DNA of 64,000 nt from Clostridia bacterium (GCA_900769075.1 CAAGFE010000013.1:20586-84585); one strand, 5' to 3'. Positions 9,330-18,115 are shown, numbered from the stretch's first letter. Notes: generated from the sequence alone by a model not told the origin. Translations and numbers: made by a program.

Positions 9330-10247
9330 TTACAGCCAGGCGAGCGTCCGCGCGCAGATGGCTTTTTCATCCATCCCATACGCGCCGCGCAAATACTGCT
9401 GATTGCCCACGATGGTGGTGTACTCATCCGCCATGCCGATGCGGTGAACGCGGCAGCCGCTGCCGGTTTCCGCCAGCACCTCGCACACCGCGCTGCCGAA
9501 GCCGCCCACAACGGAGTGTTCCTCCACCGTGACGATGTGCCGGAAACGGGCGCCCAGCTCCAGGAGCTTTTCCCGGTCGATGGGCTTGAGGCAGGGGAAG
9601 CTCACCACCTCGGCGGACACGCCCTGTTCCGCCAGGAGCTTTGCCGCACTGGCCGTCTGGGTCAGGATGCCGCCCGCGGAGAGCAGCGCCACATCCTGCC
9701 CTTCCCGCAATGTCAGCGCCTTCGGAGCGGTGTAGTGCTCAATCGAGCCGGTGTGCAGGCAGGGTTCGCCGCCGCGGCCCAGGCGCAGATAGCAGGTGCC
9801 GGGGGTATTGAGCATCACCGGGACGATGGCCTCCACCTCATGGGGATCGCCGGGGGTGAACACCGTCACGCCGGGCAGCGCCCGCAGCACCGCCATGTCC
9901 TCCGTCGCGTGATGGGACATGCCCAGGCTGCCGTACACAAAGCCGCCGCCCACGCACACCACCTTCACGTTGGCGTTGTGGTAGGCACAGTCGTTGCGGA
10001 TCTGCTCCAGGCAGCGCAGGGTCGGAAAATTGCCGATGGAATAGGTCAGCACGGTACGCCCGGTCATCGCCAGCCCCGCAGCCAGGCCGGTCATCCCCTG
10101 CTCCGCGATGCCCGCGTTGACGAACTGGTCAGGATACGTCTCCCAGAAGGGCTTCAAAACCCCAAAGCCCAGATCGCCGGTGACCAGGGTCAGCCGGGGA
10201 TCCTTCGCCGCCTCGCGCATCAGCGCTCGGGTGAATGCGTCTCTCAT
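9330..10247 (-). CDS. Transketolase, C-terminal subunit
   Basis: Second half of a split transketolase: pyrimidine-binding and C-terminal domains (305 residues). Seen: MRDAFTRALMREAAKDPRL start, the NAGIAEQGMTGLAAGLAM motif whose glutamate activates thiamine diphosphate, and the C-terminal EEHSVVGGFGSAV segment. The start ATG overlaps the stop of the N-terminal subunit (ATGA), as in other split pairs common in Clostridia and archaea. Together they would interconvert pentose-phosphate sugars; in this directon with a sugar transferase and LicD the pair may instead, or also, supply a sugar for a surface glycan (inference). Confidence 0.9.
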   Translation of the reverse strand: MRDAFTRALMREAAKDPRLTLVTGDLGFGVLKPFWETYPDQFVNAGIAEQGMTGLAAGLAMTGRTVLTYSIGNFPTLRCLEQIRNDCAYHNANVKVVCVGGGFVYGSLGMSHHATEDMAVLRALPGVTVFTPGDPHEVEAIVPVMLNTPGTCYLRLGRGGEPCLHTGSIEHYTAPKALTLREGQDVALLSAGGILTQTASAAKLLAEQGVSAEVVSFPCLKPIDREKLLELGARFRHIVTVEEHSVVGGFGSAVCEVLAETGSGCRVHRIGMADEYTTIVGNQQYLRGAYGMDEKAICARTLAWL

Positions 10248-11116
10248 GGCCTTTGCGCCTCCAGTTCCTTCAGTGCCGCCTCGTATTCCTCCCCCTGGGG
10301 GGTGCGGTAATGCCAGAGGATGTCGTTCTCCATGAAGGAAACGCCCTTGCCCTTGGTGGTTTCCGCGATGATGACGGTGGGCTTGCCCGTGCCCCGGTTC
10401 GCCTTGGCCTGCGCAAAGGCCGCCTGAAGCGCCTCTATGCTGTGACCGTCCGCCCGGAGCACGTTCCACCCGAAGGCGGCCCATTTGTCCGCAAAAGGCT
10501 CCAGGGCGATGGTGTTCTCGCAGAAATCCAGGGACTGCATGCGGTTGTGATCCACCACGGCGATCAGGTTGTCCAGCTTGTACTGGTGAGCCTGCAGCGC
10601 GGCCTCCCAGACGGAGCCTTCGTCACACTCGCCATCCCCCAGGATGCAGAACACGCGCCAGTCAGCCCCGTCCTTCCTTCCGCCCAGGGCCATGCCCGCA
10701 GCGACCGCCAGGCCGTGGCCCAGGGAGCCGGTGGAAAACTCCACGCCCGGCACGCCCTTGTGGCTCACATGCCCGGACAGGCGGGATCCGTTGGCATAGT
10801 GGGTGCTCAGCTCCTCCACATCAAAGAAGCCGCGCTCCGCCAGCGCCGCATACACCGCCGCGCCCGCGTGCCCCTTGGAGAGGATCAGCCGGTCGCGGTC
10901 GGGCATCTTCGGGTCCGCCGGATTCACGTTCAGCACGCCGGTATACAGCGTCGCTATGATTTCCGCCAGGGAGAAAATGGCACCGATGTGGCTGCCCCGG
11001 CTGATGTGGGTCATTTCCAGCCCGTGGCGGCGGATCAGCCAGGCCAGCACCTTCGGATTTCCCGTATCAATGGGCTGACCGCCAAAGGCCGCGTGGGTCT
11101 TTTCCGTGTAGGTCAT
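10244..11116 (-). CDS. Transketolase, N-terminal (thiamine diphosphate-binding) subunit
   Basis: First half of the split transketolase, 290 residues. The diphosphate-binding motif is present as ILGDGECDEGSVWEAALQA followed by NLIAVVDHNRM (GDG...N motif near residues 155-185), and SGHVSHKGVPGVEFSTGSLG carries the substrate-channel histidines. It overlaps the C-terminal subunit by four bases and the sugar transferase stop by four bases, so three genes are translationally coupled. A canonical fused transketolase is not in this window, so it could also be the housekeeping enzyme. Confidence 0.9.
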   Translation of the reverse strand: MTYTEKTHAAFGGQPIDTGNPKVLAWLIRRHGLEMTHISRGSHIGAIFSLAEIIATLYTGVLNVNPADPKMPDRDRLILSKGHAGAAVYAALAERGFFDVEELSTHYANGSRLSGHVSHKGVPGVEFSTGSLGHGLAVAAGMALGGRKDGADWRVFCILGDGECDEGSVWEAALQAHQYKLDNLIAVVDHNRMQSLDFCENTIALEPFADKWAAFGWNVLRADGHSIEALQAAFAQAKANRGTGKPTVIIAETTKGKGVSFMENDILWHYRTPQGEEYEAALKELEAQRP

Positions 11117-11811
11117 GCTGCTTTCTTCCCCTTCTCCTGGGCCATCTTCTTCGCCTTGCCGAACACGCCGCCGATGGTTTCAAAAAAGAGCTGCATATCC
11201 AGCTTGAAGCTCTGATTCTTTGCGTATTCCACCCGCAGGCGGTTCTTCTCGGGCAGGATGTACTTCTCGTAATTCTCCACCGGGTTCTCCGTGCCGACGA
11301 TTTCATCCTGGGCGATATACACGATGGACGAGCGGTCGGTGATGCCGGGGCGCACCCACATGATGCACTGCTGCTCCTCGGTGTAGGCGTTGGTATACAG
11401 CAGCAGCTCCGGGCGGGGGCCGACGAAGCTCATGTCCCCCTTGATGATGTTGAGCAGCTGGGGCAGCTCATCCAGCTTCAGCCGGCGCATGATGCGCCCG
11501 GAACGGGTGACCCGGGGATCATCCTTCGCCGTGCAGCCGCCGGTCTTGTCCGCGTCCACCACCATGGTGCGGAATTTCATGATATAGAACGGCTGATTCT
11601 TGTACCCGCCGCGCACCGCCCGGTAGAACACGGGGCCGGGGCTGTCCAGCTTGACCCAGATGGCCAGGGGGATCATCACCAGGCTGGCGGGAATCAGCAT
11701 GAGCAGCGCGAGGAGGAAATCCAGCACGCGCTTGACCACATTGGAATAGAAGGGATGGGAGAGCGGGCCGTCCCAGCGGGGCAGCTCGGGAAGGGGCGGA
11801 AGTTTCGCCAT
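11113..11811 (-). CDS. Sugar transferase (polyprenyl-phosphate hexose-1-phosphate transferase type)
   Basis: A 232-residue monotopic enzyme of the WcaJ/WbaP C-terminal-like family, which loads the first sugar-1-phosphate onto undecaprenyl phosphate to start capsule or exopolysaccharide repeat units. One N-terminal hydrophobic hairpin (VLDFLLALLMLIPASLVMI) is followed by SPGPVFYRAVRGGYKNQPF, FYIMKFRTM, RRLKLDELPQLLNIIKGDMS and VGPRPE, all family motifs. ATG 11811 has AGGAGG 7 nt upstream. It starts the glycan block directly after parB (17 bp). Confidence 0.9.
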   Translation of the reverse strand: MAKLPPLPELPRWDGPLSHPFYSNVVKRVLDFLLALLMLIPASLVMIPLAIWVKLDSPGPVFYRAVRGGYKNQPFYIMKFRTMVVDADKTGGCTAKDDPRVTRSGRIMRRLKLDELPQLLNIIKGDMSFVGPRPELLLYTNAYTEEQQCIMWVRPGITDRSSIVYIAQDEIVGTENPVENYEKYILPEKNRLRVEYAKNQSFKLDMQLFFETIGGVFGKAKKMAQEKGKKAA

Positions 11812-11828
11812 GGAAACGCCTCCTAACG

Positions 11829-12701
11829 TCACTTTTGGCCCAGCTGCTGGAGCACCTCGTTGAGGCGTTCCAGCTCATCCTGGGAATAGTATTGCAGCAC
11901 GATCTTGCCCTTCTTCGCGGTACCGGTGAGGGTGACGCGCATGCCGAAGGTTTCCCGGCAGAGGGTTTCCAGCTCGTTCAGCTCGGCAGGCAGGGTATGC
12001 AGGGGCTTCTCCTGCCGGGGCAGCTTTGCGCTGTTCTGCCTGAGCAGCGCGGCGGCGTTTTCCAGCTGGCGGACGGACCAGCCCTCCTGGACGGCGCGGT
12101 TGGCCAGGCTGATCTTCACATCGTCGGACTCCAGGCCCGCCAGCACCCGGGCATGCCCGGCGCTCAGCGTCCCCCCGCGCACCATGCTGATCACGTCCTC
12201 CGGCAATGTGAGCAATCGCAGCAGATTCGCTACGGCGGGCCGGCTCTTGGACAATCGGGCCGCAACGGTTTCCTGGGTGTAGCCGCACTGCTTCATCAGG
12301 CTCTGGATGCCCATGGCGGTTTCGATGGGGTTCAGATCCTCCCGCTGGATGTTCTCAATCAGCGCGATTTCCATCTGGGTGACCACGTCCATCTCCCGGA
12401 CGATGCAGGGCACCGTGGTCAGGCCAGCCGCCCGGGCCGCGCGCCAGCGGCGTTCGCCGGCGACAATGCGGTAGCGTCCGCCGTTCATGGGCGTGACCAG
12501 GATGGGCTGGAGCACCCCCTGATCCCGGATGGACTGGGCCAGCTGGCGAATGCTCTCCTCCGGGAAGGTATGGCGGGGCTGGTCGGGATTGGGGTCAATG
12601 TCGCCGATGGCAATCTCCTGGCCTGCGCCGGGAACAGCGCCATCCAGCTCGGGCAGCAGGGCGTCAAGGCCACGGGCAAGGCCGCGGGATTTTTTAGGCA
12701 T
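11829..12701 (-). CDS. parB: Chromosome partitioning protein ParB/Spo0J
   Basis: CTP-dependent DNA-sliding clamp that loads at parS and helps load SMC. 290 residues: short N-terminus with KKSRGLARGLDALLP (ParA-activating segment), ParB/sulfiredoxin-fold domain with the CTP-binding box IVAGERRWRAAR near residue 85, then the helix-turn-helix TVAARLSKSRPAVANLLRLL and a C-terminal dimerisation region. It follows parA by 47 bp. I did not find a parS-like TGTTTCACGTGAAACA site in the window. Confidence 0.95.
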   Translation of the reverse strand: MPKKSRGLARGLDALLPELDGAVPGAGQEIAIGDIDPNPDQPRHTFPEESIRQLAQSIRDQGVLQPILVTPMNGGRYRIVAGERRWRAARAAGLTTVPCIVREMDVVTQMEIALIENIQREDLNPIETAMGIQSLMKQCGYTQETVAARLSKSRPAVANLLRLLTLPEDVISMVRGGTLSAGHARVLAGLESDDVKISLANRAVQEGWSVRQLENAAALLRQNSAKLPRQEKPLHTLPAELNELETLCRETFGMRVTLTGTAKKGKIVLQYYSQDELERLNEVLQQLGQK

Positions 12702-12748
12702 CGTGAAAACTCCCTTTCAGGTCGCATTGAAGAATGGGAAGAATGTGC

Positions 12749-13534
12749 TTACAGCTTCCAGCCGCGGGGCACCTTGACGCCGTTGCGGGCCAGCACCTCC
12801 TGGGCGAGCGCCGCATAGGCGGTAGCGCCGCTGGAACGCTTGTCGTAGATATGGATGGGCTCACCGTGGGAAGGCGCCTCCCCCAGGCGGACGGTGCGCG
12901 GAATGACCGTGGCGTAGACCTGCTTCCTGAAGTGCTTCTTGACCTCGTCCACCACCTGCAGGCCCAGGTTGGTGCGCCCGTCCAGCATGGTCAGCAGCAC
13001 GCCTTCGATGTCCAGGCGGGGGTTGAAGGTCTTTTTCACCCGCTGGATGGTCTGCATCAGGCTGGCCACGCCCTCCAGGGCGTAATATTCGCACTGGATG
13101 GGGATGATGACGCTGTCGGAGGCGGTCAGGGCATTGACCGTCAGCAGGGAAAGGCTGGGCGGACAGTCGATCACGATAAAATCGTAGTCCTTCGCCACGG
13201 CGCCCAGAGCCGTCTTCAGGCGCAGCTCCCGCTTGTCCACATTGACCAGCTGGAGCTCGGCGTCCGCCAGGCGGATATCGCTGCCCGCGATGTAGAGGTT
13301 CTTGAAATCGGTCTTTTCCACCAGATCCTTCATCGCCACGCGGCCCATCAGCACTTCATAGATGGACGCATCCTCCACCGCCATGCCCAGGCCGGAGGTC
13401 GTATTGCCCTGGGGATCCAGGTCAACCAGGAGAATCCGCTGCCCCATGTCGCCCATGAGGGCAGCGAGATTGACCGCCGTGGTGGTCTTGCCCACGCCGC
13501 CCTTCTGATTGATGATGGAGATCGTTTTTGCCAT
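12749..13534 (-). CDS. parA: Chromosome partitioning ATPase ParA/Soj
   Basis: Deviant Walker-type ATPase that, with ParB, segregates origins. The 261-residue protein starts MAKTISIINQKGGVGKTTTA with the deviant Walker A lysines, then ILLVDLDPQGNTTSGLG (Walker A') and DYDFIVIDCPPSLSLLT (Walker B). The ATG at 13534 has AGGAGG 6 nt upstream; longer in-frame versions overlap the promoter. It is the first gene of the long directon. The rnpA/gidAB neighbours often found beside oriC are absent. Confidence 0.95.
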   Translation of the reverse strand: MAKTISIINQKGGVGKTTTAVNLAALMGDMGQRILLVDLDPQGNTTSGLGMAVEDASIYEVLMGRVAMKDLVEKTDFKNLYIAGSDIRLADAELQLVNVDKRELRLKTALGAVAKDYDFIVIDCPPSLSLLTVNALTASDSVIIPIQCEYYALEGVASLMQTIQRVKKTFNPRLDIEGVLLTMLDGRTNLGLQVVDEVKKHFRKQVYATVIPRTVRLGEAPSHGEPIHIYDKRSSGATAYAALAQEVLARNGVKVPRGWKL

Positions 13535-13576
13535 GGTGAAGCCTCCTTGCCGGATATGCGCATAAAAAATCACTTT

Positions 13577-13605
13577 ATTATATCGCGTTTGGGGAGGATT
13601 GTAAA
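13577..13605 (-). promoter_or_regulatory. Sigma-A-type promoter of parA and the following directon
   Basis: TTTACA and TATAAT on the minus strand with a 17-bp spacer, about 45 bp upstream of the parA ATG. No other strong promoter was seen until after the ABC-F gene, so this may drive all eleven genes down to 4326. Confidence 0.8.
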
Positions 13606-13674
13606 GGCGAAACCGATGGAAATGCGTTGGAAATCGCGTCCCGGGAACGGGAGCGCAGCGGCCTGGCGGACAAC

Positions 13675-13705
13675 AAAAACGCCGCGCAGGTGTTTGCACG
13701 GCGTT
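13675..13705 (-). terminator. Rho-independent terminator after the CotH-like gene
   Basis: On the minus strand ACGCCG and CGGCGT pair around a 14-nt loop and are followed by TTTTTG. It lies about 55 bp after the stop codon at 13757 and separates this gene from the parA promoter. Confidence 0.65.
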
Positions 13706-13756
13706 CTGACAGGCATCCGCCTGAAGCGGCATGGGGCACAGCCGGTGATGGGCTGC

Positions 13757-15763
13757 TCACTGCGGCTTCGCGTTGGTGACCTCCAGCTTCCGCAGCACGT
13801 CCCCAAAGTAGGTCTCCACCTCTGCGTCCGTCAGCTTCATGGCCTTTTGCAGAAGCTCTGGAATCTTCTTGGGACGCACGCGGGCATAGTACTTGGTGGC
13901 GCTGATGTTGGTCTGCCAGTTCTTGAGCTTCATGTTGTTCCAGCGGGCGATGTGGCGGGGCAGAATCGGCTCCAGCTGGGCGATGACCGCGTCAAAATGC
14001 TGCTCGACATTGTCCCACACGAACACCGTGTCCAGCAGCTCAGCCACGCGGCGGAGGAACTTCGCCTTGTATTCCGGCACGGCGAGAAGGGCGTTGAGCG
14101 GCTCGTGGCGGAAGCCCTGAATCTTCCCCGAAACAGGCTTGATATAGTATTCCAGCGGGGTTTTGTCCAGGTTGCGCCAGCAGGCCTCCACGTCGAAGAG
14201 CAGATACTTCCACTTGCCGCCGGGCACGCGATAGACGCGCACGTTGGTGAAGTCCACATTGCCCAGGATGATCTCATAGGCCGCGTGGGTAAAAAGGCTG
14301 TCGATGTCCAGGCGTTCCTCCACATAGGCGAGGTTTTCGGGGATGTTGAGATCGTTTTTCTTGCAGAAATCCGCCAGCTCCAGCCAGTCCTCGTTGTTCC
14401 CGTTCTGGGTGAAGCGGTCGGTGCCGGTGCGGGCGAGGATGTCGATGCGGTCGATGTCCTCCTCCTCCGTCACCCCCTCGTAGGCCGCGATGAAGTACTT
14501 GTTGATCTTCTCCCGCAGGTTGTAATGGCCCCAGTACTGCCCGTTGATGTACACCTGAATCACCACATGATCCTGATAGAGGATGCCCTGCCCCTCCGCC
14601 AGGGAGGACGCGACGATATCCCGCAGGCGGGTGGCGGAGAAATCCGAATTGGCGGCGCGCAGCAGCAGGGAGTGATACTCGGTGTAATCCCTTGTCGGGA
14701 AGGGGTTGAAGGCGAAGGAATCCTTGCCGTAGGGCTTGCGGGCATAGAGGGCGATGGACTTCTGGGCATTCTGGCGGGCGCTGTGGCCCGACGCGGTGAA
14801 GGTGCCCATCTGGTTGATCTCGCACAGGCCGGAGGCATTGAAGTATTCGATATTGATGGGGTATTCCCATTCCTTGTCGTAGTTGGGAATTTCGCCCGTT
14901 CCCTTGACCAGCGCGCCGGTCTGCTTGTTGAACAGGTACTTATCGTCGGTGATCAGGCAGACGATGGGCGTCAGCTGTTCGCTTTCCACGATGTAGGTGG
15001 CGCTGACGGTGACGGAGGGCACTTCGTTCTCCCCGAAGGCGCGGATCCGCAGGGGCGTGGTTTCCGTGAGGGCAAGGCCTTCCGCAGGGAAAAGCATCGA
15101 CTTTTCGTCCGGCGTTTCCCCGTCGGTGGTGTAGCGCAGCGTCGCACCCTGGGGCGCGCCGGCCCGGACGGTCACGCCGTCGGGATAGTACCCGCCGACG
15201 GTCAGCAGCGCGGGTTCCCCGGTGCGGGCCGGATAGACCGCGTCGTCATTCCTTTTCGCGCGGGTGGCGTTGACGAGGTAGCCGTAATCCGCCTCGGTGG
15301 GCGTGCCGGAGAAGCCGGCAGGCAGTCCCCAGCTGACATTGCCGTACTGCCGGGGAAATTTCAGGGTCTGGACGCGCTCGCCCGCGGCGTCGGAGAGATA
15401 GAGGGTTTCACCCTCGGCGCTCAGGGAAAAGGTCGCATAATAGGGCGACTTGCTCCCCGGCTCGACGTCATCCTCCCCCGTGCAGTAGACGGTCAGGTAC
15501 CCGCCTGCCTTGAGCTTGGTTCCCTGGGGAAAGACGAACTTCGCCAGGTTCTTCTTGCCGTCGGAGAGCCGCCAGCCGCTCAGATCCACGGTTGCGGCGC
15601 TGCGGTTGTACAGCTCGACCCAGTCATAGCTGTGCTTGTTTTCGAACATGCCGTTGGAGGCCATGATCTCGTTGATGACGATGGCTTGCTCCTCCCCGGC
15701 AAAAACCGGAAACGCCGGCAGACAGGTCAGGCAAAGCAGCAGGGCAAGCAGCTTCTTGCGCAT
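13757..15763 (-). CDS. Secreted CotH-like protein with lamin-tail domain
   Basis: A 668-residue exported protein. A signal peptide (MRKKLLALLLCLTCLPAF, cleavage near VFA-GE) is followed by a lamin-tail domain (VINEIMASN..SYDWVELYNRS..DLSGWRLSD, about residues 25-130), a chitobiase C-terminal-like Ig domain (GATLRYTTDGETPDEKS, about 210-235) and a CotH kinase-like domain with the signature INGQYWGHYNLREKINKYF near residue 410 and YLLFDVEACWRN later. CotH of Bacillus phosphorylates spore coat proteins; secreted CotH proteins also occur with cellulosome-type systems. It has its own promoter at 15792-15820. Substrate unknown. Confidence 0.88.
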   Translation of the reverse strand: MRKKLLALLLCLTCLPAFPVFAGEEQAIVINEIMASNGMFENKHSYDWVELYNRSAATVDLSGWRLSDGKKNLAKFVFPQGTKLKAGGYLTVYCTGEDDVEPGSKSPYYATFSLSAEGETLYLSDAAGERVQTLKFPRQYGNVSWGLPAGFSGTPTEADYGYLVNATRAKRNDDAVYPARTGEPALLTVGGYYPDGVTVRAGAPQGATLRYTTDGETPDEKSMLFPAEGLALTETTPLRIRAFGENEVPSVTVSATYIVESEQLTPIVCLITDDKYLFNKQTGALVKGTGEIPNYDKEWEYPINIEYFNASGLCEINQMGTFTASGHSARQNAQKSIALYARKPYGKDSFAFNPFPTRDYTEYHSLLLRAANSDFSATRLRDIVASSLAEGQGILYQDHVVIQVYINGQYWGHYNLREKINKYFIAAYEGVTEEEDIDRIDILARTGTDRFTQNGNNEDWLELADFCKKNDLNIPENLAYVEERLDIDSLFTHAAYEIILGNVDFTNVRVYRVPGGKWKYLLFDVEACWRNLDKTPLEYYIKPVSGKIQGFRHEPLNALLAVPEYKAKFLRRVAELLDTVFVWDNVEQHFDAVIAQLEPILPRHIARWNNMKLKNWQTNISATKYYARVRPKKIPELLQKAMKLTDAEVETYFGDVLRKLEVTNAKPQ

Positions 15764-15791
15764 GGGGTACCTCCTTCATTGGTTCACATTC

Positions 15792-15820
15792 ATTGTATCA
15801 CAGGGGCCGCGCTGCCGCAA
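15792..15820 (-). promoter_or_regulatory. Promoter of the CotH-like gene
   Basis: Minus-strand TTGCGG and TACAAT are 17 bp apart, with an extended -10 (TGA before TACAAT). It lies about 30 bp upstream of the ATG and its AAGGAGG site, just beyond the GNAT stop codon. Confidence 0.65.
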
Positions 15821-15824
15821 TGGC

Positions 15825-16343
15825 TCACCAACGGATTTCGTACATCAGCTCAACGCGTTTTTCATCCCCCATGGAGCGGTTGGTGCGGACCCCGGAGGCG
15901 TCCGCCAGGTGCATGCCCAGCTTCTCCATGGTCTTCCAGGAGGCGATATTCTCCTTGTCGCAGCAGGCGAAAATCCGCGTCTCGCCGATGCTTCGGGCGA
16001 AGTCCATCACCGCCAGCGCCGCCTCGGCCGCATAGCCCTGCCGCCAGTAATCCCGATGGAGCACCCAGCCCAGCTCCGCCTCGCTGCGGTTTTCCTTCAT
16101 GTACAGCGTGATGCCGCCGATGTGCTGCGGCCCCAGAAAGATGGCAAACTCGTATCGCCCGGGCAGGGGCTTACGCCATTCCTCCTGGGCGGAACGGAGC
16201 ATCTGCGCGGTCTCTTCCAGATCCGCATAGGGCAGGAACATCATGAAGCGGGTGTTCTCCAGATTCCCGGCGTAGGCATGGGTGGAATGCAGCAGCGACA
16301 GATCCGCAGGGCGCAGGGTCAGGCGCGTCGTTTTCAGTTCCAT
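15825..16343 (-). CDS. GNAT family N-acetyltransferase, RimJ/RimL-like
   Basis: A 172-residue acetyl-CoA-dependent N-acetyltransferase of the RimJ/RimL/YdaF type. Seen: MELKTTRLTLRPADLSLL start, GWVLHRDYWRQGYAAEAALAVMDFA containing the acetyl-CoA-binding loop R-Q-G-Y-A, and the later SWKTMEKLGMHLA helix typical of this group. It follows the GH9 gene by 11 bp, and its ribosome binding site overlaps the GH9 stop, so the two are cotranscribed. Substrate not predictable. Confidence 0.88.
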   Translation of the reverse strand: MELKTTRLTLRPADLSLLHSTHAYAGNLENTRFMMFLPYADLEETAQMLRSAQEEWRKPLPGRYEFAIFLGPQHIGGITLYMKENRSEAELGWVLHRDYWRQGYAAEAALAVMDFARSIGETRIFACCDKENIASWKTMEKLGMHLADASGVRTNRSMGDEKRVELMYEIRW

Positions 16344-16354
16344 GGGTTCCTCCT

Positions 16355-17887
16355 TCAGCGGGTCAGGCCCGCCATCAGCGCCACCAAAGGCGAATTCCAG
16401 TAGATACAGATTTCATTGGTGGAATAGCTTTCATGCCGGTCGATGAAGCACTTGCCGGCGGGCTGATGCTGCAGACGGGCACGGGCGCAGGCGTCCTGGA
16501 GTCCGCTGGCGGCGCCGCCGGAGAGCATACCCGGCTGGCAGACGCCCAGCGCCACGCTCGGCCGATGATGCGGATGGGCCACGGGTCGGGATCCGAACCC
16601 GGACACATAGCAATACCCCACGGGATTCACCCCCAGCAGGTAGTGCAGCTGCTTTTCCGCCCCCACGCGGTACTTGTCCTCCCCGGTCAGCATCCAGGCC
16701 TGACAGAGCACCATGCCATCGTTGGCAACGGTCATGTTGCTGCCCCAGGGCAGTTTGTCGGTCATGGTGATGCCATAGGCGTTGATGCGGGCCAGGATTC
16801 CCTCAGCGGCGCCCAGCACCCATGCCCGGCAGCGCTGGGACAGCTCCTCCGGCAGGCGGAGGCCCTCCACCGCCGCATAGCCGCTCACATCGCCCCAGCC
16901 CAGCTGCACAGGGTGACGGGGCGCATCCGCCAGCGCCTGCCGGGCCGCCGCGAGGTATTTTCCCTCGCCGCAGGTCAGCGCCAGCTCCACATGGGCCCAG
17001 AGCCGCTCGTCCGCGTCGCTCCGGTCGCCGTAGCAGCCGGTGGTGATGCCCTCCGGGTTCTGGAAGGGCATCGGCTCATTCTCCGCGAGGAAATCCCAGG
17101 CCCGTTGGGCGGCATCCAGCAGGCGGCGGGCAAGGGCCGCGTCCCGCCCGGCATAGACCCGGCTGGCCATGGCCATGCAGGCGGCAAAATCCCCCGTGGC
17201 GGCGGTGGATACCGGGCTGACGATCAGCTCCTCCCTCTCCTCCTGGGGCATGATCATCCCGCAGAAATGAGCACAGCTGACCTTATGGTACACGCCGCCG
17301 TCCGCCCGCTGCATCCTGAGCATCCATTCCAGTTCCCAGCGCACCTCCTCCAGGAGGGCCGTCCGCCCGGGACGGGCAAAGGCTGCCGGGTTCCACTGCC
17401 AGGCCAGCAGCAGGTCCGCCACGGCCTTCGCCGCGGGGACGATGTACCGCCCGTAGTCCCCCGCATCGTGCCAGCCCCCGGTGACATCCAGCCTTTCCTC
17501 CGTGCCGTACACCCGGGCCATCCCGGTATGGCAGGCGGGATGGGAAAAGGGATCAATGCCCTCCAGGTCATCGCCGCAGCGCTGATAATAGAACATATCC
17601 ACCAGGGCGTTCAGGCAGCGCTGATAGGGCGCGTCGTCCACCCGGAAGGGCCAGGATTGCTCCGCGCCGCAGCGCAGGGTATAGGTGCCCGGCTCGGTCA
17701 GGGCGGAGAAATCCGCCTCGGCCACCGCATCACCCCAGATCATCGTGCGCTCCGGCGGGACGGGCAGCGTCAGCACCGGCTGACCCGCTTCATTGAGTAC
17801 TTGCATCTGTGCTCCGGGTTCGCCCCGGAGCAGCGCTCGCTTCTTCATCTGCCGGGTGTAGCCCAGCTGGTTGATCCGGATGTTCAT
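16355..17887 (-). CDS. Glycoside hydrolase family 9 enzyme, apparently cytoplasmic
   Basis: 510 residues with an N-terminal Ig-like (CelD_N) domain (about 1-85) and an (alpha/alpha)6-barrel GH9 domain. Catalytic features seen: GGWHDAGDYGRY with D141 and D144 as base/nucleophile aspartates, HPHHRPSVALG, and the proton-donor glutamate in SYSTNEICIYWNSPL near the C-terminus. There is no signal peptide; the start MNIRINQLGY has GGAGGG 5 nt upstream, so it probably acts on imported oligosaccharides (cellodextrin- or glucosaminide-like) rather than polymer. Promoter and a perfect palindromic operator candidate lie at 17950-17984. Confidence 0.9.
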   Translation of the reverse strand: MNIRINQLGYTRQMKKRALLRGEPGAQMQVLNEAGQPVLTLPVPPERTMIWGDAVAEADFSALTEPGTYTLRCGAEQSWPFRVDDAPYQRCLNALVDMFYYQRCGDDLEGIDPFSHPACHTGMARVYGTEERLDVTGGWHDAGDYGRYIVPAAKAVADLLLAWQWNPAAFARPGRTALLEEVRWELEWMLRMQRADGGVYHKVSCAHFCGMIMPQEEREELIVSPVSTAATGDFAACMAMASRVYAGRDAALARRLLDAAQRAWDFLAENEPMPFQNPEGITTGCYGDRSDADERLWAHVELALTCGEGKYLAAARQALADAPRHPVQLGWGDVSGYAAVEGLRLPEELSQRCRAWVLGAAEGILARINAYGITMTDKLPWGSNMTVANDGMVLCQAWMLTGEDKYRVGAEKQLHYLLGVNPVGYCYVSGFGSRPVAHPHHRPSVALGVCQPGMLSGGAASGLQDACARARLQHQPAGKCFIDRHESYSTNEICIYWNSPLVALMAGLTR

Positions 17888-17949
17888 GTGTACCCTCCGA
17901 TTCATGGGTTCATCCATCAGGGATGGCGGATTGCCTGGCGTTGGGCTCT

Positions 17950-17984
17950 ATTATGCCATAACCCCGCGGGAATTTCAATTCCCG
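17950..17984 (-). promoter_or_regulatory. Promoter of the GH9 gene with overlapping perfect palindrome
   Basis: Minus-strand TTGAAA (17973-17978) and CATAAT (17950-17955) are 17 bp apart, with an extended TGG. A perfect inverted repeat, CGGGAATT-TC-AATTCCCG at 17967-17984, covers the -35 box, the classic position for a repressor operator. The regulator is not encoded next to it. Confidence 0.65.
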
Positions 17985-18115
17985 ATGGCAATTTCTCCCC
18001 AGACAGCGCATCTTTAGACATTCTTAACGTCAAACCCCAACCTCTTTTCCCGCCTTTATTTTATTCGCGGTATGATAAAGGGGATTCCAAGGCACATAAA
18101 GGAGAGCTTCCAGGC

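Noticed and set aside
12701..13760. A parS site near parAB
   Set aside because: I did not see a 16-bp TGTTTCACGTGAAACA-like palindrome in this region by eye; a computed search would be needed to exclude it.
12734..16111. Very long plus-strand open frame (over 1100 codons) across the parA-CotH region
   Set aside because: It lies antisense to parA, the CotH-like and the GNAT genes and has low-complexity composition; the minus-strand genes have clear motifs, promoters and terminators.
16433..18115. In-frame upstream extension of ktrB through the GH9 gene
   Set aside because: KtrB homology begins at MHSLLSKKKL (18116) with a good ribosome binding site; the upstream part is antisense to GH9.
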